DNA of 7,690 bases from Burkholderiales bacterium (GTDB taxonomy: Bacteria; Pseudomonadota; Gammaproteobacteria; Burkholderiales; Burkholderiaceae_C): contig JANXTP010000239.1 of the NCBI GenBank assembly GCA_025352345.1, positions 1-7,690 of the forward strand, written 5' to 3'. The position numbers and the translations under genes are program-made. Under the pieces are notes generated by a model. It had not been told where the DNA came from. It saw nothing but the letters and a program-made list of their open reading frames with translations, and did not search any database. Below, piece after piece: positions 1 through 6,020 of this stretch. The first letter of the stretch is position 1; each line of letters starts with the position of its first letter.

Positions 1-43
1 CACAACGACGCAGTATTTTTAAGCTAGTTTGCGGTTGGCATAA

Positions 44-59
44 GCCGCTGCGCAGCGGC
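44..59. repeat. 16-bp perfect palindrome upstream of chemoreceptor gene
   Basis: GCCGCTGC is followed directly by its reverse complement GCAGCGGC. As RNA it would fold into a six-pair stem with a GCGC loop. It lies 114 bases before the chemoreceptor start, in a stretch (1-173) where I find no gene. No run of T follows it on either strand, so it is not a standard intrinsic terminator, although it could mark the end of a gene lying left of the window. A protein-binding site is the other possibility. Perfect GC-rich palindromes of this length can also arise by chance in DNA of this composition. Confidence 0.4.
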
Positions 60-173
60 CAGCACAAACCCAGGATGAACGCGGCTCAAGGCCGGCCGGC
101 AGATGCTGATAACGTGAAGACAGCGGGATTGCACCCGCGGTGGCGGCCCCGACATCAACACGGAATATCGACC

Positions 174-1898
174 ATGAACATTCGCGACATGAAGATCACC
201 ACGCGGCTGAAGCTCGGGTTCGGCCTGCTGGCGCTGCTGATCGCGCTGGTCAGCGGCACCGCCATGCTGAAGCTGAACCAGATTGAGGACAACTTCACGC
301 TGGTGCTGAAGGACCGTTACCCCAAGGTCGTCGCGCTCAACGAAGTCGAAGACCGCATCTATCAGATCGAGCGCTCGATGCGCAACATGCTGCTGATGAC
401 CGTGCCTTTGGATATTCAGAAAGAGCGCCTGACCATCGAGGCATCGCGCAAGCACATCGGCGAGACACTGGCCGAACTGGACAAGACCATCGTCTTCGAA
501 CAAGGGCGGGCCGGCCTGACGGCGATCACCACCGCGCGCGCCCCGTATGTCGAGAGCCAGAAAAAATTCTTCGAGATGCTGGGCAACGGCGAGTCCGCGG
601 CCGCGCGCACCTACCTGCTCGACGAGGTGAGCCCGATGCATCTCGCCTACTCCCAGAAGGTCAAGGACCTGGTCGACCTCCAGTCGGAGCGGATGCAGCA
701 GTCCGGCGAGGCGGCCCATGCGGTTGTCGCCCAGGGTAAATCGATCATGTGGGGCGCGGCTGCATTCGCGATCGTGGCCGCCGGCCTGCTGGCGATGTGG
801 ATCATCCGCTCGATCACGGCGCCGCTGAACCGGGCAGTCGAGGTGTCGCGTGCCGTCGCCGAGGGCGATCTGTCGATGGAGCTGCAGGTGTCGGGACACA
901 ACGAGACAGCCCAACTGCTGCGCTCGCTGGCCACGATGAAGGACCGGCTGAACCAGATCGTCGGCGACGTGCGCCAGAACGCCGAGGGCGTGGCCACTGC
1001 CAGCGCGCAAATCTCGCAGGGCAACAACGACCTGGCGGGCCGCACCGAGGAACAGGCCAGTGCGCTGGAAGAAACCGCGGCGTCGATGGAGCAGCTGAAC
1101 AGCACCGTGTCGCAGAACGCCGACAACGCCCGGCAGGCCAACCAGCTCGCGATCGGCGCCTCGTCGGTGGCGATCGAAGGAGGCCAGGTCGTGGGTCAGG
1201 TCGTCGACACGATGAAGGGCATCAACGACAGCTCGCGGCGCATTGCCGACATCATCAGTGTGATCGATGGCATCGCGTTCCAGACCAACATCCTGGCGTT
1301 GAACGCCGCCGTAGAAGCCGCCCGTGCCGGCGAGCAGGGTCGCGGCTTTGCCGTGGTGGCCAGCGAAGTGCGCAACCTCGCGCAACGCAGCGCCGACGCA
1401 GCGAAGGAGATCAAGCAACTGATCACCACCAGCGTCGAACGTGTCGATGTCGGCACCCAGCTGGTCGATCAGGCTGGCAGCAAGATGAACGAGATCGTGT
1501 CGTCGATCCGCCGCGTGACCGACATCATGGGCGAGATCAGTGCTGCCAGCACCGAGCAGTCGAGCGGCATGGCACAGATCGGCGAGGCGGTCACGCAGAT
1601 GGACCAAGCGACGCAGCAGAACGCGGCGTTGGTCGAGGAAAGTGCGGCTGCGGCCGAGAGCCTGAAGACGCAGGCGCAGCAGCTGGTGGGCTCGGTGGCC
1701 TTCTTCAAGCTGCGTGCGGGCGACAGCGTGCATGTGGCCGCGGCGCTGCCGAGGGCCGTTGTCCCGGTGTCATCTGCACCCGCCGAGCGGCGGGGTCCGG
1801 ACCGCGCGATCAATGTCGTGCGCCCGCCGTTCCGTGCCAGCGCCATCCCGGTGCCGGCTGCTGCGGCGACTGGCACAGACGACTGGACCTCGTTCTAG
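174..1898 (+). CDS. Methyl-accepting chemotaxis protein (transmembrane chemoreceptor)
   Basis: A 574-residue inner-membrane chemoreceptor that would sense a periplasmic ligand and control CheA through CheW. Visible parts: a short basic N-terminus, TM1 at about 14-32, a periplasmic helical domain at about 33-188 of the four-helix-bundle (4HB_MCP, Tar-like) type, TM2 at about 192-211, a HAMP domain at about 212-264 (starting RSITAPL), then the long coiled-coil signalling domain. The highly conserved hairpin tip is at about 360-403 (IDGIAFQTNILALNAAVEAA, then RAGEQGRGFAVVA). The rigid coil ends near FFK at 510-512; a flexible Pro/Ala-rich tail of about 57 residues follows and ends in DWTSF. That fits the xWxxF pentapeptide (NWETF in E. 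coli Tar/Tsr) that tethers CheR/CheB. The ATG at 174 is chosen because MNIRDMKITTRLKLGF matches the usual family start; the frame stays open to 75, but that extension looks like non-coding leader. The Shine-Dalgarno is weak (GGA at 162-164). Ligand unknown. No che gene is adjacent. Confidence 0.95.
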   Translation: MNIRDMKITTRLKLGFGLLALLIALVSGTAMLKLNQIEDNFTLVLKDRYPKVVALNEVEDRIYQIERSMRNMLLMTVPLDIQKERLTIEASRKHIGETLAELDKTIVFEQGRAGLTAITTARAPYVESQKKFFEMLGNGESAAARTYLLDEVSPMHLAYSQKVKDLVDLQSERMQQSGEAAHAVVAQGKSIMWGAAAFAIVAAGLLAMWIIRSITAPLNRAVEVSRAVAEGDLSMELQVSGHNETAQLLRSLATMKDRLNQIVGDVRQNAEGVATASAQISQGNNDLAGRTEEQASALEETAASMEQLNSTVSQNADNARQANQLAIGASSVAIEGGQVVGQVVDTMKGINDSSRRIADIISVIDGIAFQTNILALNAAVEAARAGEQGRGFAVVASEVRNLAQRSADAAKEIKQLITTSVERVDVGTQLVDQAGSKMNEIVSSIRRVTDIMGEISAASTEQSSGMAQIGEAVTQMDQATQQNAALVEESAAAAESLKTQAQQLVGSVAFFKLRAGDSVHVAAALPRAVVPVSSAPAERRGPDRAINVVRPPFRASAIPVPAAAATGTDDWTSF

Positions 1899-2602
1899 AC
1901 GCTGACCGAGAACAACGAGCCGATCAGGCTCGTCGCGCCCATCGCCAGCACGCCCCACAGCGCGACTCGGCAGGCACTGCGCCAGACGCTGGCGCCACCG
2001 GCCTGCGCCGACAGGCCACCGAGGAAAGCCAGACTGAAGGTGGCGGTGACCCACACCACGGCCACCAGATGCGCGGGTGAGGCCAGCAGGCACACCGCCA
2101 GCGGCAGCAGGGCGCCCACTGCGAAGCTGGCCGCCGACGACGCTGCTGCCTGCAGCGGCCGGGCCACCAGCGCTTCGGAGATGCCGAGTTCGTCGCGGGC
2201 GTGTGCGGCCAGCGCATCGTGTGCCGTCAGTTGCGTAGCGACCTGGCGCGCCAGCTCGGGCTCGACGCCCCGGCCGACGTAGACGGCGCTGAGTTCGTTC
2301 AGCTCGGCGCCGGCGTCGGCGATGAGCTCGGCCTGCTCGCGGGCCAGATCGGCTGTTTCGGTGTCGGCTTGCGCATGCACCGACACGTACTCGCCCGCGG
2401 CCATCGACATCGCGCCGGCCACCAGCGCCGCCACGCCCGCGACCAGCAGTCCGCTGCGATCCGTCCCCGCCGCGGCCACCCCCAGCAACAGGCTGGCGGT
2501 GGACACGATGCCGTCGTTCGCCCCCATCACCGCCGCGCGCAGCCAGCCGATGCGGTCGGTGCGGTGGCGTTCCCAGTGGGCGCGGCGCGGCAGCATGGGC
2601 AT
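1895..2602 (-). CDS. VIT1/CCC1 family Fe2+/Mn2+ transporter
   Basis: A 235-residue membrane protein of the VIT1/CCC1 family, whose members move Fe2+ or Mn2+ out of the cytosol (into vacuoles in plants and yeast; presumably outward in bacteria). The diagnostic first helix is present: RIGWLRAAVMGANDGIVSTA at residues 17-36, with Asp30 in the position of the transport aspartate. The second follows as AGAMSMAAGEYVSV (62-75) with Met65/Met67 and Glu71. An acidic cytoplasmic stretch (about 78-145, starting QADTETADLAREQAEL) is the likely metal-binding insert between TM2 and TM3. Three further hydrophobic helices complete the usual five. The ATG at 2602-2600 overlaps the folA stop codon by one base (TGATG), so the gene is probably translated by coupling and expressed from the folA promoter. 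Its TAG stop shares a CTAG with the stop of the convergent chemoreceptor gene. Substrate (Fe versus Mn) cannot be told from sequence; proximity to feoAB makes iron plausible, by inference only. Confidence 0.92.
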   Translation of the reverse strand: MPMLPRRAHWERHRTDRIGWLRAAVMGANDGIVSTASLLLGVAAAGTDRSGLLVAGVAALVAGAMSMAAGEYVSVHAQADTETADLAREQAELIADAGAELNELSAVYVGRGVEPELARQVATQLTAHDALAAHARDELGISEALVARPLQAAASSAASFAVGALLPLAVCLLASPAHLVAVVWVTATFSLAFLGGLSAQAGGASVWRSACRVALWGVLAMGATSLIGSLFSVSV

Positions 2603-3099
2603 CAGGCAGGCGCCTTTCGGTGGTAATCGACGTAGCGGTACACCAGGCCATCAGGCGTGTTGTGCGTTTCGCTGGCAGCCACGTCATAGGCCTCGCGCGG
2701 CCAGTCGGGGAAATAGGCGTCGGCATCGAAGTCGGCGTCGATCTCCGTCAGCAGCAATTCGTCGGCTTGGGGCAAGGCCAGCGCATAGATTTCCGCGCCG
2801 CCGATCACACAGACCCGCTCGACATCCCCAGCCATGGCGAGCGCGGCAGCCAGGCTCGGCGCCGCTTCGGCGCCGGCCGCAGCCCAGTGCGGGTCGCGGG
2901 TGATGACGAGGTTGCGGCGCCCCGGCAAGGGCCGGCCGATCGAATCCCATGTCTTGCGCCCCATGACGATCGGGTGCCCCATCGTCAAACGCTTGAAGCG
3001 TGGCAGGTCACCCGGCAGATGCACGAGCAACTGGTTGTCCTTGCCGATGGCCCCACGGTGGGCGACGGCCGCGATCAGGGTGAGGGTGGGGCAAGTCAC
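2602..3099 (-). CDS. folA: Dihydrofolate reductase
   Basis: A 165-residue cytoplasmic enzyme that reduces dihydrofolate to tetrahydrofolate with NADPH. Family signatures in order: TLIAAVAHRGAIGKDNQ at about 7-23, HLPGDLPRFK at 27-36 with Asp31 aligning to the catalytic E. coli Asp27, MGRKTWDSIGRPLPGRRN at 46-63 (NADPH binding and the folate-binding Arg), VIGGAEIY at 98-105, and LLLTEID at 115-121 with the conserved Thr. The odd point is residue 26, which is Val (codon GTG at 3024-3022) where nearly all chromosomal DHFRs have Trp (E. coli W22; related betaproteobacteria typically read LLWHLP here and this protein reads LLVHLP). The start is the GTG at 3099, nine bases after a GGAGGA. An in-frame TTG at 3117 would add six residues but would place that Shine-Dalgarno inside the gene. 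The gene overlaps the downstream VIT-like gene by one base and is divergent from feoAB. No thyA is adjacent. Confidence 0.95.
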   Translation of the reverse strand: MTCPTLTLIAAVAHRGAIGKDNQLLVHLPGDLPRFKRLTMGHPIVMGRKTWDSIGRPLPGRRNLVITRDPHWAAAGAEAAPSLAAALAMAGDVERVCVIGGAEIYALALPQADELLLTEIDADFDADAYFPDWPREAYDVAASETHNTPDGLVYRYVDYHRKAPA

Positions 3100-3108
3100 A
3101 GCGAATTG

Positions 3109-3114
3109 TCCTCC
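3109..3114 (-). promoter_or_regulatory. Ribosome binding site that fixes the folA start
   Basis: GGAGGA on the minus strand, nine bases before the GTG at 3099. It is the strongest Shine-Dalgarno sequence noticed in the window. It lies just inside the longer TTG-initiated reading frame (3117), so it argues for the GTG start and a 165-residue DHFR, in line with the usual family length. Confidence 0.7.
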
Positions 3115-3150
3115 CAAGCCCGTGGGGTTTCGCGCTCACGGCGGCAAGAC

Positions 3151-3169
3151 AAGAACAGATATCATTTGC
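3151..3169. promoter_or_regulatory. Candidate Fur box / feoAB promoter element
   Basis: In the region between divergent folA and feoA, this 19-bp segment read on the minus strand matches the classical Fur consensus (GATAATGATAATCATTATC) at 11 of 19 positions by eye, including an AATGATA core. On the plus strand it contains TATCAT (3160-3165), five of six matches to a -10 box, which would put a start of transcription about 35 bases before feoA. I see no convincing -35. Fur repression of feoAB is common in proteobacteria, so the position is right, but the match is only moderate. Confidence 0.35.
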
Positions 3170-3208
3170 GTTCACATTGGGACTGCCGCCGTGAATCCAT
3201 CCCTGCCG

Positions 3209-3451
3209 ATGTCGACCCTGGACCGCTCGCCGCTGCGTGCACGCTGCACCGTCACTGGCGTCAAGGCGCCGGCGCGGGCGCCGGAATGGGGCCAGTGGCT
3301 GGAAGAGATCGGCTTCATGCCTGGCGAGCAAGTCGAGTTGATGGCGCGCGGCGCCTTCGGCGGCGACACGCTGGTGGTGCGTGTGGGTCTGTCGACATTT
3401 GCCTTGCGGAAAGCCGAGGCGGCCTGCATCCTGGTCGAATCCACGGTGTGA
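3209..3451 (+). CDS. feoA: FeoA, ferrous iron transport accessory protein
   Basis: An 80-residue SH3-like cytosolic protein that acts with FeoB in Fe2+ uptake. The single FeoA domain fills the protein. It shows the family pattern WLEEIGFMPGEQVELMARGA, then the FGGDTLVVRVG strand pair, then FALRKAEAACI near the C-terminus. The ATG at 3209 is preferred because it gives the usual FeoA length. A GTG at 3191 would add six residues (MNPSLP), and neither has a clear Shine-Dalgarno, so the start is uncertain by 18 bases. The last codons overlap feoB: GTG for FeoB at 3448 and TGA for FeoA at 3449-3451 share GTGA, implying translational coupling and a 1:1 operon. No feoC is seen. Confidence 0.9.
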   Translation: MSTLDRSPLRARCTVTGVKAPARAPEWGQWLEEIGFMPGEQVELMARGAFGGDTLVVRVGLSTFALRKAEAACILVESTV

Positions 3452-5343
3452 GCGAAGCGGTCATCCACGTCCACCGCGGCGGGCCGCTGGTGGCGCTGGT
3501 GGGCAACCCGAACTGCGGCAAGACGGCGCTGTTCAATCTGCTGACAGGCAGCCGCCAGAAGGTGGCCAACTATGCCGGTGTCACCGTCGAGCGCAAGGAA
3601 GGCAAGCTGATCACGCCGGCGGGCAAGACCTTGCGGGTGCTCGACCTGCCCGGCGCCTACAGCCTGCATGCACGTTCGCCCGACGAGCGCGTCACCTGCG
3701 ATGTGCTGTACGGCCGCGCTCGCGGCGAAAAGCGCCCCGACCTGGTGGTGTGCGTGGTCGATGCCACCAATCTGCGGCGCAACCTGCGGATGGTGCTGGC
3801 GGTCAAGCGTTTGGGACTGCCTTGCGTGGTGGCGCTGAACATGACCGATCTGGCGGCGCGCCAGGGGCTGAAGGTCGATCCCGATGCGCTGGCCGCTGAA
3901 CTGGGCGTGCCGGTGGTGTCCACTGTGGGCATCAAGAGCGATGGTGCCGGGCGGCTGTGCGCCCTGCTCGACGAGCCGCAAGCTTGGCGCCACGGGCCGA
4001 AACACCTGACGGTGGACACGGCCGCCGAGCCCATCGTCGGCACCCAGGCAGACCACGACACCGTGCACGCGATCCTGAAGCGACTCGGCTTGGCGGCCGT
4101 GGTGCCGCACACGGCCAGCGACCGCATCGACCGTGCGGTCTTGCATCCCGTCTTCGGGCCAGTCCTGCTCGCGGTGCTGCTGTTCCTGGTGTTCCAGGCG
4201 GTGTTCTCCTGGGCCCAGGCGCCGATGGATGCGATCAAGTCCACCACCGGCGCGCTCGGCTCGGCCGTCACCTCGTGGCTGCCCGAAGGCTGGCCGCGCA
4301 GCCTGCTGGTCGATGGCGTGATTGCCGGGGCCGGCGGTGTGGTGGTGTTCCTGCCACAGATCCTGATCCTGTTCTTCTTCATCCTGCTGCTCGAGGAGTC
4401 AGGCTACCTGCCGCGCGCTGCCTTCCTGCTCGACCGGCTGATGGGCAGTGTGGGCCTGAGCGGCCGCTCGTTCATCCCGCTGCTGTCAAGCTTTGCCTGC
4501 GCGATCCCCGGCATCATGGCTGCGCGCACGATCGCCAACCCGCGTGACCGGCTGGTGACGATCATGATCGCGCCGCTGATGACCTGTTCGGCCCGCCTGC
4601 CGGTTTACGCGCTGCTGATCGGCGCCTTCATTCCGGCACGGTCGGTGTGGGGCGGGTTCCAGTTGCAGGGTCTGGTGCTGTTCGGCCTGTACCTGGCCGG
4701 CATCGTCGGTGCGCTGCTGGTGGCCTGGGTGCTCAAGCGCTTCACCGCGCGCGGCCAAGTGCGTTCGCTGATGATGGAGCTGCCGGCCTACCACTGGCCG
4801 ACGGTGCGCAACATCGCCATCGGGCTGTGGCAGAGGGTGGAGATCTTCATGCGGCGGGTCGGCGGGATCATCCTCGGGCTGACGATCGCGCTGTGGTTCC
4901 TCGCCAGCTTCCCGGCGCCGCCGGTTGGTGCCACCGGCGCTGCGATCGAATACAGCATCGCCGGCACGCTGGGGCGCGCGCTGGCGGTGGTGTTCGAGCC
5001 CATCGGGTTCAACTGGCAGATCAGCATCGCGCTGGTGCCGGGCCTGGCTGCGCGCGAGGTGGCAGTCGGTGCGCTCGGCACGGTGTACGCGCTGTCGGCC
5101 ACCGGTGACGACACGGCCCAGGCGCTGACGCCGCTGATCGCCCACACCTGGAGCCTGGCCACCGCCTTGTCGCTGTTGGCATGGTATGTGTTCGCGCCGC
5201 AGTGCCTGTCGACCTTGGCCACGGTCAAGCGCGAGACCGGTGGCTGGGCCATGCCGCTGCTGATGGCTGGCTACTTGTTCGCACTGGCCTATGCGGCGTC
5301 GTTCATCACCTACCGGGTCGCGCTGATGTGGGGTGGTGGCTGA
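3448..5343 (+). CDS. feoB: FeoB, ferrous iron transporter with G-protein domain
   Basis: A 631-residue inner-membrane Fe2+ importer. The N-terminal GTPase domain has G1 GNPNCGKT at 19-26, a G2 Thr in the VTVER segment (45-49), G3 DLPG at 66-69, G4 NMTD at 131-134 and a G5-like STVGIKS near 158-164. A linker to about residue 225 corresponds to the GDI-like helical domain. The membrane part follows, with two Gate regions. Conserved core motifs are visible: GLSGRSFIPLLSSFACAIPG (Cys351 in the CAIPG), MTCSARLPVY (Cys380), PGLAAREV, and PQCLSTLATVKRETG (Cys586). The protein is shorter than E. coli FeoB (773 residues) but normal for the compact form found in many proteobacteria. Start: the GTG at 3448, which overlaps the feoA stop (GTGA). 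The frame is open far upstream to 2620, but that part is antisense to folA and unlike FeoB. The gene ends against the convergent zrgA-like gene. Expression is probably iron-repressed from the promoter before feoA. Confidence 0.97.
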   Translation: MSEAVIHVHRGGPLVALVGNPNCGKTALFNLLTGSRQKVANYAGVTVERKEGKLITPAGKTLRVLDLPGAYSLHARSPDERVTCDVLYGRARGEKRPDLVVCVVDATNLRRNLRMVLAVKRLGLPCVVALNMTDLAARQGLKVDPDALAAELGVPVVSTVGIKSDGAGRLCALLDEPQAWRHGPKHLTVDTAAEPIVGTQADHDTVHAILKRLGLAAVVPHTASDRIDRAVLHPVFGPVLLAVLLFLVFQAVFSWAQAPMDAIKSTTGALGSAVTSWLPEGWPRSLLVDGVIAGAGGVVVFLPQILILFFFILLLEESGYLPRAAFLLDRLMGSVGLSGRSFIPLLSSFACAIPGIMAARTIANPRDRLVTIMIAPLMTCSARLPVYALLIGAFIPARSVWGGFQLQGLVLFGLYLAGIVGALLVAWVLKRFTARGQVRSLMMELPAYHWPTVRNIAIGLWQRVEIFMRRVGGIILGLTIALWFLASFPAPPVGATGAAIEYSIAGTLGRALAVVFEPIGFNWQISIALVPGLAAREVAVGALGTVYALSATGDDTAQALTPLIAHTWSLATALSLLAWYVFAPQCLSTLATVKRETGGWAMPLLMAGYLFALAYAASFITYRVALMWGGG

Positions 5344-5368
5344 ATCGAAGGTGAGGTCGAAGGGCAGG

Positions 5369-5390
5369 GGCGCCATGCTCAACTGGCGCC
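5369..5390. terminator. Possible bidirectional hairpin between feoB and zrgA-like gene
   Basis: GGCGCCA (5369-5375) and TGGCGCC (5384-5390) form a perfect 7-bp stem with an 8-base loop, placed in the 52 bases between the convergent stop codons at 5343 and 5396. Position and symmetry suit termination from both sides. There is no T run on either strand, so classical intrinsic termination is not supported. Confidence 0.35.
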
Positions 5391-5395
5391 GGGGT

Positions 5396-5956
5396 TCAAC
5401 GCGTCAGCTTGACGACCTTGTCCGGGCGCCGCAAGGTTTGCTTCGATTGAGACTTCGCGCCGGCCACCTGCACCTCGATCTTCTGCAGGCGCTTGAAGGC
5501 GTCGAACAGACCGACTTCCACCACCGTCAGTTTGTCCGGGTGCGCGCATCTGAATTCGTAGCTGGCGTCGAGGTCGGCGTGTTCGCTTTCCTTGTCGCCT
5601 TCGTTGCCAGCGGCAGGGGCCGTCGATTGCAAGGCGGCGGATTCAAGGCTCGCCTTCGTCGGCAGGCATTGCGCAGCAGCATCCGGCTTGAACAGCGCTG
5701 CAGCGTCTCCCATCTGTTTCAGCAAGGCATCGGCCGCCTGTCGCTCGGCCGGTGTGCGTGGCCGGCGCTCGAAGCCGAGCAGGCTGTCGAGCGGCGATTC
5801 CAGCTGCACCGTCAGCACTTGCCTGTCGACAGCGATGTCCACGTGCATCAAGCCGTGCACATGGGCTGCTTCGGTGGCGTGCGACGGAATCGACATCGAC
5901 AACACCGTGGCGCACATCGCCAGGCCATGGGTGGCATGTCGCAGAGCTTGGTTCAT
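5396..5956 (-). CDS. ZrgA/DUF2796 family periplasmic protein, histidine-poor
   Basis: A 186-residue exported protein. Residues 1-27 look like a signal peptide with probable cleavage after SHA. The mature N-terminus, AAHVHGLMHVDIAVDRQVL then VQLESPLDSLLGFE, is the hallmark of the ZrgA/DUF2796 family, and the C-terminal half (DASYEFRCAHP, then VEVGLFDAFKRLQKIEVQV) completes the domain. ZrgA from Vibrio is a zinc-regulated periplasmic protein involved in Zn2+ acquisition and usually carries a His/Asp-rich stretch just before the DASY.F.C segment. Here that stretch is short and contains a single His (NEGDKESEHADLDASYEF), so bulk metal binding looks reduced. The ATG at 5956 has AAAGGA four bases upstream. 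The usual partner ABC-transporter genes are not adjacent: feoB converges from the left, and a GntR regulator lies 64 bases upstream on the same strand and could be co-transcribed. I see no Zur box. The family call is confident; a role in zinc is inferred from homologues. Confidence 0.83.
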   Translation of the reverse strand: MNQALRHATHGLAMCATVLSMSIPSHATEAAHVHGLMHVDIAVDRQVLTVQLESPLDSLLGFERRPRTPAERQAADALLKQMGDAAALFKPDAAAQCLPTKASLESAALQSTAPAAGNEGDKESEHADLDASYEFRCAHPDKLTVVEVGLFDAFKRLQKIEVQVAGAKSQSKQTLRRPDKVVKLTR

Positions 5957-6020
5957 GGGGTCCTTTGTGGGTTTGTCGTAGTCGACTGACCCGGCGCATC
6001 CCGGAAGGTTCGGGCCCTGC

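Noticed and set aside
16..50. Possible sigma-28 or sigma-54 promoter before the chemoreceptor gene
   Set aside because: TTGGCAT followed by CTGC resembles a sigma-54 site, but the GG-to-GC spacing is one base too long. The best sigma-28 alignment matches only about half of the -10 and has no matching -35.
24..1733. 569-residue open frame on the minus strand opposite the chemoreceptor gene
   Set aside because: It is the mirror of a GC-rich coding region. The protein is Arg/His/Gln/Leu-rich without recognisable domains, while the plus strand encodes an unmistakable chemoreceptor.
749..2080. 443-residue plus-strand frame overlapping the chemoreceptor and VIT-like genes
   Set aside because: Arg/Gly-rich frame-shifted shadow crossing two convergent genes; no family motif.
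2858..2874. GGCGCC-GCTTC-GGCGCC inverted repeat
   Set aside because: Lies inside folA in an Ala-rich loop; GGCGCC is common in DNA of this composition and the site is explained by coding.
2620..3447. Upstream extension of the feoB reading frame
   Set aside because: Antisense to folA and out of frame with feoA. FeoB homology begins just after the GTG at 3448, which overlaps the feoA stop in the usual GTGA manner.
3172..4146. 324-residue minus-strand frame opposite feoA/feoB
   Set aside because: Gln/His/Arg-rich composition typical of antisense shadows; no domain recognised.
4486..5382. 298-residue minus-strand frame opposite the feoB membrane part
   Set aside because: Reverse of hydrophobic codons yields Gln/Arg/His-rich nonsense; no start signal or motif.
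6000..6014. Short hairpin downstream of the GntR regulator gene
   Set aside because: The stem pairs fully only with a G-U on the plus strand; on the transcribed minus strand it has an A-C mismatch and no T run, so a terminator is not supported.
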